64,000 nucleotides of DNA from Gracilariopsis chorda (lineage: Eukaryota; Rhodophyta; Florideophyceae; Gracilariales; Gracilariaceae), in the NCBI GenBank assembly GCA_003194525.1, contig NBIV01000158.1, positions 62,001 to 126,000 on the forward strand, in the 5' to 3' direction. Below the pieces are notes generated by a model. That model was not told where the DNA came from and did no database searches. It worked only from the letters and a program-made list of their open reading frames with translations. Each line of letters starts with the position of its first letter. Within the stretch, counting starts at the first letter, position 1. The translations under genes and the position numbers were made by a program. Below are positions 40,601 to 50,775 of the stretch, piece by piece.

Positions 40601-40655
40601 AGTGAATTAGGAACTCATGATGATGATGATGATGATGGTGAGTTCCTAGTTCACT
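40601..40655. repeat. hairpin with (TGA)n loop
   Basis: A 17-nt arm AGTGAATTAGGAACTCA at 40601-40617 pairs with 40639-40655 (16 of 17). The 21-nt loop is a run of TGA triplets. A T5 run precedes the left arm. Confidence 0.85.
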
Positions 40656-41160
40656 AATTCTTTGTGTGATATGCTCTGAGAGGAGAAACTACGAGAGTTC
40701 TTGTACAGTTGTGGAAGTCTATGTAGTAAAGAGATAGCACCTGATGAAAGTGGAAAGTGGGGAAGCTAAGACGCCGTTTACGCCGTTGGGATTTTTTTTG
40801 CAGTCTACAATAATACCACAAAATAGAAGTTTTTGGATGTATACCATCCATCGTTGGATATAAAGTTCAACCATGCGCTTTTGCTATGGAGTTGCGGTCC
40901 TCTACACCTTCGTAGCTGAGCTTGGCCCGTGCTTTATCCCTTAACGTCCAGAACGCAATACTAACATCGGCTGCCCAGGAACTAGCGCGAGACCTGTGGT
41001 ACAATCCGTTCTGGCTCTATCCATCTGAAACCCACGGTTTTAACGAAAGCGCACCACATCACGACCAGTTGCCCCAGGCCGCTGATAATATTCAGAGGTG
41101 ATTTGTTTCTTCAGGCCTCAAAACCAAAGCGTACCGCAATAGTTAGCAGAAGAAACACGC

Positions 41161-43218
41161 ATGCCAACCATGGGGGAGGAAGTTACTACAAAGGCCCAAT
41201 CCACGCGCGTATCTGTGGTCGAACCATCGCCTGTTTCAAAGCCTCGAAACATCTCAATACAGCCCTCTTCCTCACAAACAGTTGCGTCGAAATCGCGAAA
41301 GCCTCGGCGACCGTCATCCGCGAAGAATACTGTTCCTCCAGAAGAGGACCCACAATCTGAGCTTAACTTGCTTCGTCGTGAAGTCAGACAGCTCCAGGCA
41401 GCCGTACGTGATGCGGCGATGCAAGTTGCTGCGCAACAGGACGAGATTATATCTCTACGTGATGCATTAAGCGCGGCCGAAGCCGAAGCCGAAGAGGCCA
41501 TATCTCGCGAAACGTCCATGCGTGCCCAGTTACAGGCCCAGCGGTTGCATCGCCAACGCATTGAGGGTACCATGGCCGCAGCAGAGACTCTTGTTGCATC
41601 GTTGCGCGATATGATTAGCGAACAGAGTTCAGTTCAGGACCCTGCGACTCTCGGAGATATACCAGAAGCGCCCGCCCCCTCAACACAAGACGATCTCGAC
41701 TTGCTGCTGAGCCGCATTTCAGATGGGAACAATCTCCAACCGTCTGGACTATCTCAATCTCAAACTACCGAGCCTGATGAAATGGCACCACTGCTAGACC
41801 TCAACAACACCACACCTCTTTCAGAGTCTGATGATGATGTAACTGGAGATACCACATCTCCGAGGTCATCCGCGAATCAGGTTGGCAGAGCGTCAGATAC
41901 GGCAAGACCTGCATCACTTCAAGAAGTACAAACTTCGTCACCAAGACCTGGTCAGCCTCTTCTCACCGAGCCTTCAACACTCTTACAACGCCGTTCTATG
42001 CCTGTTGTTCCTTCAGATTCTGTCTCTGGAGTTCCACCTCCGGTCGTAACATCGAACTTGCTCTTCTCAGCGTTTGGTCAGCCTGTCAACACTACCACGG
42101 GAGACGCGCCTATTATCCATGGTTCTAATATGCAAGACGCTACCTCGCTTCCTTCAGAGATCGCCTCTTTGGCCAAAGGTGAGGATATGGTGCTGAGATC
42201 CGCAGTTCCAGCAACACCTTCGTTGCCGACAACTGTCCCGTCAAGCGCTATCAGTGCTCATTCTGGGGAAGTTTACGCTCTAGCATCGAATGTCGACGGA
42301 AGTTGGATTGCGTCTGGTGGTGATGACAAGACGGTCCATGTATACAACAGTAACGGAACATTGTGTGGTTCGATTTCTGAGAGTTCCCGCTCTATAACAG
42401 CTCTAGCATTTCATCCGTCCATTGATCAACCAAACTCGGATTTCAGCATTATCTACGCGGGCAGTAGCGACGGTTCGGTTCGCAGTTTGAGGAAGCATCC
42501 ACGCCGCAAAGGGAAGTGGACATTGGGTTCTGTACTTCCCGTACACACGCAGGCAGTGAGGCGCATGATATTCATTGGAACCTCCAAGAGTGTCTTAACA
42601 TGTTCTACTGACAGAACAATCAAACTATCGGAAATAGAAAACGCCAAGAGACCGTTTGCAGTGACTGCCACTTCAGCCGTTCTTGACATCGGCGCTTTTG
42701 GTACGCCTGGGAATGGACTGATCGCTTCTGGGCACAAGGATGGGTGTGTGCGCTTATGGTCCTTGAAAGATGACGATGCGTGCATTGGAGGTTCAAAGCT
42801 ACACACAAAAGGCATTTCGTCAATTGCATGTTTAGACGATGGACACAGTGTAGTTTCTCTAGGAAGAGATAATATGATACGCGTGAGTGACACTAGAATG
42901 ACTGGCGTTTCAGCTGTTCGCGAGATGGACTGTTTGGTGGAGACTGTTTCCGACTGGCATCGTCTTGCTGGAAATGGTCGGCACGTTGCTTGTGGCACAG
43001 GAACCCAAGGGGATGTCGGATTCTGGAATGTGGATTCAGGAAAGCTTGTTCGGCGTGTGAAGTCACATTCACCTGGATTGGATACAGATGTACTTGGTAT
43101 GGTGGCCAGAAAACTACGGAATCCAGGCTCGGTTGTTGTTCCACATTGGACATCTATGGGTCAATTCGTGTGTGCACATCGGATGCGACAAGTTTCATTC
43201 TGGGGGTTTGGTAGGTGA
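41161..43218 (+). CDS. ATG16-like coiled-coil/WD40 protein
   Basis: A 685-residue intronless protein. Residues about 63-155 form a coiled coil (ELNLLRREVRQLQAAVRDA ... AAAETLVASLRDMI). A Ser/Thr/Pro-rich linker of about 200 residues follows, then a C-terminal WD40 propeller from about residue 360 (SAHSGEVYALASNVDGSWIA, GGDDKTVHVYN, CSTDRTIKL, SGHKDGCVRLWSL). The last repeats have SDWHRLAGNGRHVACGT, VGFWNVDSGKLVRRVKSH and a VSFWGF end, the layout of the ATG16L1 propeller. In autophagy ATG16 binds ATG5-ATG12 and directs ATG8 lipidation to the phagophore. An N-terminal ATG5-binding helix is not obvious, so another coiled-coil/WD40 scaffold is possible. It converges on the GPI gene. Confidence 0.68.
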   Translation: MPTMGEEVTTKAQSTRVSVVEPSPVSKPRNISIQPSSSQTVASKSRKPRRPSSAKNTVPPEEDPQSELNLLRREVRQLQAAVRDAAMQVAAQQDEIISLRDALSAAEAEAEEAISRETSMRAQLQAQRLHRQRIEGTMAAAETLVASLRDMISEQSSVQDPATLGDIPEAPAPSTQDDLDLLLSRISDGNNLQPSGLSQSQTTEPDEMAPLLDLNNTTPLSESDDDVTGDTTSPRSSANQVGRASDTARPASLQEVQTSSPRPGQPLLTEPSTLLQRRSMPVVPSDSVSGVPPPVVTSNLLFSAFGQPVNTTTGDAPIIHGSNMQDATSLPSEIASLAKGEDMVLRSAVPATPSLPTTVPSSAISAHSGEVYALASNVDGSWIASGGDDKTVHVYNSNGTLCGSISESSRSITALAFHPSIDQPNSDFSIIYAGSSDGSVRSLRKHPRRKGKWTLGSVLPVHTQAVRRMIFIGTSKSVLTCSTDRTIKLSEIENAKRPFAVTATSAVLDIGAFGTPGNGLIASGHKDGCVRLWSLKDDDACIGGSKLHTKGISSIACLDDGHSVVSLGRDNMIRVSDTRMTGVSAVREMDCLVETVSDWHRLAGNGRHVACGTGTQGDVGFWNVDSGKLVRRVKSHSPGLDTDVLGMVARKLRNPGSVVVPHWTSMGQFVCAHRMRQVSFWGFGR

Positions 43219-43602
43219 GAGACACCGGCTTGGGAATGGATCCTGAGTTACCAAAGGTACTGCTTAGCTCTTGGATGAGACTCACCGCTGGCTAGTGAGT
43301 GGGAAGTATCGACTCGTGTATCACAGGATGCGAGCCGTTTCTAGGACTCCTGTGCCTTTTGTCACCCAATGGTATCGACCGCGCTTTGAACAGTGAAGGT
43401 GTCCGCATCATGAGACTCATGAAGCATGACGCAATCTTGCAGCTTACTACAAATAACATGATGATTATTAACTCGATAGACAGTCACCGGGGAGGTAGTC
43501 ATGGAAGACGAAATGCGATCTTTGAGTGAAAACCGTTTATTCAAGTCCTGTCGATGAGTCTATGTCCCAAAGGCTTTTAAACCAAGTTTGTTCAGTGGTT
43601 GT
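43219..43602. other. convergent spacer
   Basis: A 384-bp tail-to-tail space between the ATG16-like and GPI genes. Nothing further is recognised. Confidence 0.6.
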
Positions 43603-45507
43603 TTATTCGTAATCGATTATCTCATCGAATGCGCAGCCAACGGAGCCGAACAAATAGCGTTCAACCATTCGCTTGGTGGATGCATTGAAGTCTGCAACCG
43701 GCTTGCCATGGTACCTAGCCTGGTTAAGCTGCTTGCGAACTTTGGTGGCCAGAACCTTTCCGAGCTCGACACCCCACTGATCAAAACTGTTTATATCCCA
43801 GACAAAACCTTGCACAGCTGTTCGATGTTCGAATAGCGACAGCAATTGTCCACAAGTGTATGCATTCAACACCGGTAGAAGTAGCGATAGAGACGGTCGA
43901 TTACCAGTGAATGTAATGTGCGGAATTAGGTCTTCACTACGTCCTTCCGCACGGCACTCTTCAGATGTCTTTCCTCTAGCCAGTGCATCAGGTTGGGCGA
44001 AGAAGTTAGACATGAGTTCGTCGTGGTTGCTCACGGGCTCGCCGTCCTGGCATGTCGGGTTCTGAGATTCAATAAAGCCGATGAATGTGCATGGAACGAC
44101 CTGTCCCATGTGCAGTAGCTGGAAGAAGCTATGTTGTCCAAGAGTTCCTGGCTCCCCGAAGTCTACTTCTCCAACTTCAAAGTCGAGATCAACTCCATGG
44201 CGAGATACATGCTTTCCATTGCTCTCCATGTCGACTTGCTGGATATGAGCCGGTAGCTTGTTCAAAGCCTCTGTATAAGGGTGCATCGCGCGCGATTTGT
44301 AGCCCATGAAGCTCATATTCCATACACCCATCAAGCCCATCAGCACAGGGATATTCCTGTCGAGGGGTGCATTCACCAGATGCTTGTCAATGCTACGAGC
44401 ACCGTTCAGGAACTTGTCAAAAGTGTTAAAGCCGTACATCAGGCTTAGAGGCAATGCACCAACTGAAGAGCAAACGGAATAGCGACCACCGACCCAATCC
44501 CAGAAGGGAAATACGTTTTCAGGGGATATGCCAAAATCCTTGGTCTTAGCCAAATTGGTACTACAAGCGACCATATGCTGACGTACGACCTTGGGATCCG
44601 TACCCATAGCATCCCAAAGCCATGTGCGAACGGTCTTTGCATTTACGATGGTCTCACGAGTGGTGAAAGTCTTGCTGACGACGATCACCATTGTCTCTTC
44701 TGGATCAAATCCATCCAATGCACGCTTGACATCAACCGGATCAACATTTGCCAAGAAATGAAGTGAATAGCCAGCTTGTTGACCCGCACTAGAGGCGGCT
44801 GGGTCGGTTTTCAATGCTTCGTACAGAAAGTCGGGACCCAGATAACTGCCACCAATACCTACAGCCACAAAGTTCTTGATATGTTTGCCGGATGCACCGA
44901 CGTGCTTTCCGGATCGCACGGTTTCCGTGAAAGTACGGATCCGATCGAGAACAGTGTGAACCTGCTCAACAACGTTCACACCGTCCAGCATGACGACTTC
45001 GCTCTTCTTTGCTCGCAGGGCGGTATGAAGAACGGCACGATTTTCCGTGGTGTTTATTCTCTTCCCACTGACCATGTCCTTGATGCGCTGTTTCAGATTG
45101 ACAGCTTCCGCAAGTTCCAGCAGTAATTTCTTAGTTTCGAGGGAAATACGTTGACGGGAATAATCCATGAATACGCCGTCATACTCGGCAGCAAGTTGGA
45201 GCACTCGCTCGTCATCGTCAAGGAGTTCTCGAAGATGAGTTTGATCTATGATGGATTCCTTGTGTTTTTGCAGTGCTTTCCATTGTGGTAAAGTTGAGAC
45301 GAGTGCAGGTGTAGATGGTTTACTCGAAGAGGAGTCGCCATCGGGGCCTGGCGCGGGAACGTTTGAGGGAGTTGGGGGCTTTCCGAGAACCACCATTCGA
45401 GGGGTGGCGCGGCGAGATGCGAAGACATCTGAGGGCCGTGCAGAAAATGCAGCGGCGGCTGCCTTGCCGCGCAGCGGAAGTGCAGTAGGAGCAACGAAAG
45501 CCTGCAT
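43603..45507 (-). CDS. glucose-6-phosphate isomerase, plastid-targeted
   Basis: A 634-residue enzyme interconverting glucose-6-phosphate and fructose-6-phosphate. The first about 38 residues ([25 protein letters not shown] ... RRATPRMVV) form a transit peptide with the early Phe motif of red-algal plastid proteins. The mature enzyme shows GPI signature 1 ([14 protein letters not shown]) and signature 2 ([11 protein letters not shown]), plus GIGGSYLGP and the sugar-phosphate loop [11 protein letters not shown]. Length fits a full enzyme plus transit peptide. In red algae the plastid isoform would feed carbon toward cytosolic floridean starch and wall galactans, which is inference. The gene is intronless, on the opposite strand to its left neighbour, with the divergent partner LOA1-like gene 1.4 kb away. 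Confidence 0.96.
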   Translation of the reverse strand: MQAFVAPTALPLRGKAAAAAFSARPSDVFASRRATPRMVVLGKPPTPSNVPAPGPDGDSSSSKPSTPALVSTLPQWKALQKHKESIIDQTHLRELLDDDERVLQLAAEYDGVFMDYSRQRISLETKKLLLELAEAVNLKQRIKDMVSGKRINTTENRAVLHTALRAKKSEVVMLDGVNVVEQVHTVLDRIRTFTETVRSGKHVGASGKHIKNFVAVGIGGSYLGPDFLYEALKTDPAASSAGQQAGYSLHFLANVDPVDVKRALDGFDPEETMVIVVSKTFTTRETIVNAKTVRTWLWDAMGTDPKVVRQHMVACSTNLAKTKDFGISPENVFPFWDWVGGRYSVCSSVGALPLSLMYGFNTFDKFLNGARSIDKHLVNAPLDRNIPVLMGLMGVWNMSFMGYKSRAMHPYTEALNKLPAHIQQVDMESNGKHVSRHGVDLDFEVGEVDFGEPGTLGQHSFFQLLHMGQVVPCTFIGFIESQNPTCQDGEPVSNHDELMSNFFAQPDALARGKTSEECRAEGRSEDLIPHITFTGNRPSLSLLLPVLNAYTCGQLLSLFEHRTAVQGFVWDINSFDQWGVELGKVLATKVRKQLNQARYHGKPVADFNASTKRMVERYLFGSVGCAFDEIIDYE

Positions 45508-46928
45508 GCTTGGGAAGGAAAAGAGACGAATACTGAACAGTGAGCGTGGAGATCCAAAAGGTGGGTCTTGTACTGGTACGCGGAGTGGGTGATTATCCTA
45601 AAGCACCGTGTGCGCTCTCTAGCTGTTCGATTGTGCCGGGGGATAAGAAGGCTCTAGTAGGGGATACCTTTAAGACTTGCGCAACAGGCCTTCAGCGTTG
45701 CACTTCAGCATGGCGACATGAGATTCAACCGGAGAATGAGTCCGTTGCCAGTAGAAACCCAATTTGCAAGCATCGTGTTTGGAAATCTGAACGGCGAATA
45801 TGATTGGATGACGCAGATATTCATAAACCCGCTGGAGGCTTCGCGTGCGAAAGAGAGCATTTAATTGGCGTTCGGCCGACAACAGTATTGTGCTGCATGC
45901 GCCGTAGGGTGTTTCAGACGCGTTCTGCAACGCCAGTCAACATCTGCTTTCTCCGTGGTGTGTTGGTGATGATGATGATGATGATGATGAAATTGTTGTT
46001 GCTGCCTCTATTATCTACGAAGGTGCATGCTGCTGGTGCCGCAACTCGACGCTTTGGCATAAGGGAGCAAACTGACGGCCAGGATAGACGTTAAGCATTC
46101 TTGGCTCTCTTGCCTGGGACCAACTGTAGCCGCACAACAAGAATATGGGTAGTTTCGCTTAAAACCCATTTAAATCGTTTTGTTTTTCTACAGAAAGATA
46201 AGCACATCTCATCTATAACTTTAGTGACGTGCCGATGTTTGACAGAGTTGCAAATGTTGAACGATTGGACAGCTACGCAGCCCTCATCAAAGTTGTCACC
46301 TGATCTAGAAGATATTCTGAAGAAACAAGAGGGGTACGGGAATGACCACTGATAGCATTGGTGTTTGCATAGAAAGATGGAATTTTCGGTATTGCCGTGT
46401 CAATTGCCGTGGCATGGACGCTTCATCACGAAAGAACAAGAAAAGCAGACATAAATGCCACTAAAGTAATCCCTCATTGACTTGAACGTGCCGCTGTTCA
46501 TCTTCACCAATCGACTGGGCGACGATGGTGCAAGGTTATCCTTGTACTTGGATAACTAGTAGACTGAGCTTCTGTCTACCTTGCCTCTCTGGTCCAATAG
46601 CATCGGTTGGGTTCGGCGAGCACAAGTTGGATTGCCAGAACAGCAATCATTTTGATTCCAGTTTTATTTTGAAAGATGTGCAACCCTTTCAATCTTTTCT
46701 CCTCCACGGCCCGTTGGTACCGAAGGTACATACAAGGGAACAGACAGCGCTAAGATACAAGGATCAACTCATCTTCGATCCATCATCGATACTAGTGCTA
46801 GAAGGCTACCCCTGCACACTTGAACCGCAAACCCAAACAGACAAACTTGCTTCACTTAGCAAGAAGCGTACCGTCGGTACTCGATCACCACGTGACACGA
46901 CCACTGCCACACAGTTTTCGCAATCATC
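45508..46928. other. 1.4-kb divergent spacer
   Basis: No supported gene. A (GAT)n run of about eight units lies at 45968-45992. Around 46535 and 46805 two short stretches of related sequence (GGTTATCCTTGTACTTGG-like) occur in the same orientation. The promoter of the acyltransferase gene lies at the right end. Confidence 0.5.
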
Positions 46929-47813
46929 ATGGAGAAGTATCGGTCCACAGCCGATCCCTCCACAGGCATACATCCATTCATTCCACCAACGTTTCACCCG
47001 TTTCGTCCACTGCTCCGGCCCATTCTCACTCTACTTCGCTTACCGTTCTTCATAATTCTCTTTCCGCCGTTCCTACTACTCAACTCGTTCCTGTTCCTTC
47101 TCCCATCCCTACTGTCATACCCCTTGCGTCGTATTCTCGACAAACTCTTCATTCCATATATTCTCCTCTCCCTCTCCGTCATTCCAACCTATCCCACAAT
47201 CGAACAACCGCGAGTGCGAGGCGCTGTACGAGGAAAACATCCATCTCGTTCCGATATACTTCTCGCAAACAGCACATCACCAATCGATATTCTTCTTCTA
47301 TCCTTCGCCTATTCCCCGACATTTGCCGTACCATCCGATACCCCAAGCCACGTTCATCCTCTAACCCTGTCCCAAGCGCTGTTGCAAACGTGCACCACAC
47401 CCTCTATCCCTAAGTCCCCACCGCAAACGCTAAAACAACTCCTTCGACGAAACGGGCCCATTTCCATCTTAGCAGAAGGGTGCTCTACAAACGGCAAGGG
47501 CGTGTTGCGTTTCAGATTCACACCTAATCCGCAGTCAATCCCCGATAACTCTGTGCTTTATGCGGCGGGAATTTCATACACACCTCGCGGAGCGGGCTGC
47601 AGAACGATCCAATCGATGTCAAGCGCATTGCTTCACGCCATGGGTGAGTGGAGAATATCGGCACGAATTCGCCTAACAGCCGTCCCTCAAGACGGCGCAG
47701 AACACCAGGCATGCGTAGCCACGCTGGCAGGTGTGCCGCCTTTAAAGATAGACCTTGAGAGTGGACGTCGATTCGCGCAACACTGGAAGGATACTGCGTC
47801 GTGTAAATCCTAG
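46929..47813 (+). CDS. LOA1/VPS66-like lysophospholipid acyltransferase
   Basis: A 294-residue membrane acyltransferase-family (PlsC-like) protein. Residues 24-85 are a long hydrophobic region (LLRLPFFIILFPPFLLLNSFLFLL, then FIPYILLSL). Motif I appears as LLANSTSPIDILLL, where the usual catalytic HX4D His is replaced by Ser (S-T-S-P-I-D). Motif III appears as ILAEGCSTNGKGVLRF, matching the EGxxSNGxxLLxF of the yeast LOA1/VPS66 group of lysophosphatidic acid acyltransferases. The product would sit at the ER or lipid-droplet membrane. Loss of the His raises the question whether this is active or a scaffold. The start is the ATG ahead of the hydrophobic region. It converges on the phosphohexomutase gene with 99 bp between stops. 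Confidence 0.7.
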   Translation: MEKYRSTADPSTGIHPFIPPTFHPFRPLLRPILTLLRLPFFIILFPPFLLLNSFLFLLPSLLSYPLRRILDKLFIPYILLSLSVIPTYPTIEQPRVRGAVRGKHPSRSDILLANSTSPIDILLLSFAYSPTFAVPSDTPSHVHPLTLSQALLQTCTTPSIPKSPPQTLKQLLRRNGPISILAEGCSTNGKGVLRFRFTPNPQSIPDNSVLYAAGISYTPRGAGCRTIQSMSSALLHAMGEWRISARIRLTAVPQDGAEHQACVATLAGVPPLKIDLESGRRFAQHWKDTASCKS

Positions 47814-47912
47814 CTAGCTACGAACAAGCAATAATCTGCATCACATTCGTAAACGACAGAAACATACGTCAGTGCAGACAGATTCCAGAAAGACGGCAGT
47901 GCGGACGCTGTT

Positions 47913-49631
47913 TTAATTCTTCTGAATGTATTGCTGCAGCGTGCTGGGATCGACGTTGGAATGATTTGGAAGGAAATCATCAACAAGCACTCTTGCAATA
48001 GCAGCCACACCACCAGCCACCTCCGACTCAATGTTGAGCGGAAGAAGGGGATCGTGAAGACTTTTTCGAAGAAGTAACCAGCCCGCCTTTCCATCACCCT
48101 CTTCAACACTCACTCGATACCCCTCGTAATTAGTTTCCTCAACCTTCCATCCAGTTACACCGCTCGCAAATTTGGCAAACGCCTCCACGACATTAGCGCC
48201 ATAATTGCTGTAATCGGCCTGATCCAAAAACTTGAGACGGAACTCCTTCTCCTCCAAAGGTTCATCTAACCCGTCCAACAAACCTCCAATGCCGCGTGAA
48301 TCACCGTCAAGTCGAAGTCGAACCATCTCTATAAGGATCTTGACAGCAAGATAAGCACCATCATCCAACATATAATTCTCGCGCATAGCACCATGTCCAG
48401 AAGTCTCTATAGCCAGTTCAGTCTGTATTCCGGCTTGATTCAACTCAATACCCTTATCAATAACATTCTTATAGCCCTTTCGATACCTAAAGTGCTTGCC
48501 GCCCAACTGTTCAATAAAGCGAGCGAGACCGTTGGACGTAACACTGTCGGTGACTATTGTTGAACCGGGATGTTCGCGTAGCACAATGCGAGACAGCACG
48601 GCAATTAGTTTGTTACGATTTATAGCGACGCCATTGGCATCGACAAAACCCGAGCGATCGACGTCGGTATCAAAAATAACTCCCAGATCAGCGTTTTCAC
48701 GTATGGTAGTTTGAACGGTCATGGCCATGGCGACAGCATCTTCCGGGTTTGGAACGTGGTTCGGAAACATACCATCAGGCTCCAAAAACTGTCCAACCAC
48801 GTGTGCACCGAGAGTTTGCAGCGTGTGTGCAAAAAAACCGGCAGCGCCGTTGCCTGCATCAACAACGATCTTGAAAGCTGTCAAAGGGCGATCATACTCA
48901 GTGGGATGGTTGCATCCCTTCCGTATCAACTGCGCCAAATGGTGCGCATAAACTGGCAAAAACTGTACATTTGAGGTGGGGACGGGCGCGGTTGAAATAG
49001 GGGCGCGACGCTGTTCAACGGCTTGTTCGGCACTTGCCAAGATGGCGTTGACGCCCTTCTTATCAGCGCTGCCCTGGTCTGTGAAAAACTTTATGCCGTT
49101 GCGATTCGGGGGGAGGTGGCTGGCGGTGAGCATGCAGGCGCAATCAAAGTTGTAGGGTTGTAATACGGTGGACATGAACATTGCCGGTGTAGTACATAAC
49201 TGAAAGTCAGTAACAGCTGCGCGCTCTGAAGCGGCACCCGCTGCTGCAGCTTGCAGTAGATGCGGCCCAGTGATGCGAGAGTCGCGACCCAGAGCGATTC
49301 GCAGCTCGGAGGTAGGCTTTCCTTTAAGAACGGATACAGATCGCACAAAGGCGGCTACAATCTCTGCGACGGCTGTATCAGTGAGGGTTACGGGTTGGGC
49401 GGGATCTAAGGGTGCGGCCACGCCTCGTACATCGGATCCGTTTTGCAGGTGTGAGAGCGAGGAAGGTCGAGGTGGGGCGGTTGACATGCATGGTGGTTGA
49501 TGGGAGAGACGCGATATTCGCGGGCGGCGCGGCGGCTGCAGTTGAATTGGAGAAGGGCGGGACGAGGGTGTGGATGGACGAAAGCGGGTGGAAGGGGTGA
49601 AGGGGACGGCGGAGGTGATGAAGGAGTACAT
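47913..49631 (-). CDS. phosphohexomutase (PMM/PGM, AlgC-type), probably plastid
   Basis: A 572-residue enzyme of the alpha-D-phosphohexomutase superfamily, moving phosphate between C1 and C6 of hexoses. Active-site loop TASHLPPNRNG has the phosphoserine S171, the Mg2+ loop DTDVDRSG holds D321, D323 and D325, and the sugar-binding loop is ETSGHGAM. A C-terminal phosphate-binding region follows. The NGSDVRG start of domain 1 resembles the bacterial-type PMM/PGM and the plant plastid-predicted homologs rather than cytosolic PGM. Residues 1-60 are Ser/Pro/Arg-rich without acidic residues (MYSFITSAVPFTPS), a likely transit peptide with Phe near the start; M49 may start a shorter form. Intronless. 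The divergent promoter shared with the PP2C gene holds a 10-bp minisatellite. Confidence 0.9.
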   Translation of the reverse strand: MYSFITSAVPFTPSTRFRPSTPSSRPSPIQLQPPRRPRISRLSHQPPCMSTAPPRPSSLSHLQNGSDVRGVAAPLDPAQPVTLTDTAVAEIVAAFVRSVSVLKGKPTSELRIALGRDSRITGPHLLQAAAAGAASERAAVTDFQLCTTPAMFMSTVLQPYNFDCACMLTASHLPPNRNGIKFFTDQGSADKKGVNAILASAEQAVEQRRAPISTAPVPTSNVQFLPVYAHHLAQLIRKGCNHPTEYDRPLTAFKIVVDAGNGAAGFFAHTLQTLGAHVVGQFLEPDGMFPNHVPNPEDAVAMAMTVQTTIRENADLGVIFDTDVDRSGFVDANGVAINRNKLIAVLSRIVLREHPGSTIVTDSVTSNGLARFIEQLGGKHFRYRKGYKNVIDKGIELNQAGIQTELAIETSGHGAMRENYMLDDGAYLAVKILIEMVRLRLDGDSRGIGGLLDGLDEPLEEKEFRLKFLDQADYSNYGANVVEAFAKFASGVTGWKVEETNYEGYRVSVEEGDGKAGWLLLRKSLHDPLLPLNIESEVAGGVAAIARVLVDDFLPNHSNVDPSTLQQYIQKN

Positions 49632-50775
49632 GATGAGGCGGGATGACGACGGGGATAGATGCGGGGAGGTGTTCGGGTTGACGGAGATCAGCGAGACGAG
49701 AAGATACTGTATGACTGGCGGATGCGCTGGCAGTGGACGAAATGGATCGAATCATGCAGCTCGATACCTCTCCAGTCCAGTTCAGCTCGCGAAAGAGGCA
49801 CCCGACGCGATGTGCGCGCCAGGACAAGTCACGGGTGCGCACGGGTGCGCACGGGTGCGCACGGGTGCGCACGGGTGCGCACGGGTGCAAGCACGGGTGC
49901 AAGCATGGGTGCCCGCTGGGTTCTGCGAGGGAGTTGCGGGGTGATGCCCCACACCGGGTGCCAGCTGCCTGCTCCGCCCGACAGCCGCGCGTGCAACAGC
50001 CATGCACGGCTCCGACTCGAGAGAAGAAAAAAACACGCCACGCTCTAAAGCCGATTGGCCAGCGGAGTAACGCTTGCTACAAAACGGCCGTTGCACCACG
50101 CGCTCGCTCGCTCAACTGTATTCTCCGCGTGACGGCGTCTCCACCACCAACGTACGAAAAGCGCGCCGTCCACAGCACTTTTTCCGCTGCTCCATGCCAC
50201 GCGCCGCGCACACACAACGCGCCCCCCACGCCCACGCGCCGTCCAATCGCAACTCGCTGTACTCGAGATCGGGTCAGATGAGCGCGCCACTCACCCACGT
50301 GTACCAATCATGCCATGTCCGCCAGCTTGCGTCGCGCTCGTTCCACCCGCCACGCGCGCGAACCACATGGCCCGTCTCCGCCCGGCACGTCGCTGCGCTC
50401 TTGACTCGTCGCACTGCGCGCCGTTCTGCGCCCCCCCTGTCCCCCTCCACTACCGCCCCTGCAATCTTGTTACGCCCCGCTACAACCTCCACTTGTGCAT
50501 CCTATTCGCGCACTTCAACAGCCACCACCACCACCCCCCCCCCCATACATTACCCCCAAACTCTCCCTCACCCGTCTCTTCATCTTTGCACCCCTTCCTC
50601 AACCAACGCCTCCCATCCCTACCCTACCCCACCCCCACCCCCACCCCCACCCCACATCCACTACCTCCCCTTCTCATACCAAACAATTCCTCCCATCGTC
50701 TCCAACGTGCCCCCCCCCCCCCCATCCCTCACCCCACCCACCACCGAACCAACCCCCGGAGCCGCTCCAGTCGGC
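49632..50775. promoter_or_regulatory. 1.1-kb divergent promoter, phosphohexomutase / PP2C
   Basis: Head-to-head spacer containing the ACGGGTGCGC minisatellite (49831-49912), then a long C/A-rich leader-like part (50440-50760) with several C runs up to C14 (50710-50723), 52 bases before the PP2C ATG. Although a frame is open across much of it, its Pro/Thr/His-rich composition looks like translated leader. Confidence 0.55.
49831..49912. repeat. minisatellite, ACGGGTGCGC units
   Basis: Five perfect tandem 10-bp units (49831-49880), then degenerate 12-bp units (ACGGGTGCAAGC) to about 49912. It lies 200 bases upstream of the phosphohexomutase ATG. Confidence 0.95.

Larger units (their letters stand above)
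37280..41160. other. 3.9-kb gene-poor stretch with repeats
   Basis: No supported gene on either strand. It holds copies B and C of the short dispersed repeat in the same orientation, 0.46 kb apart, and a (TGA)n-centred hairpin at 40601-40655. The final 60 bases lead into the ATG16-like gene. Confidence 0.6.
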
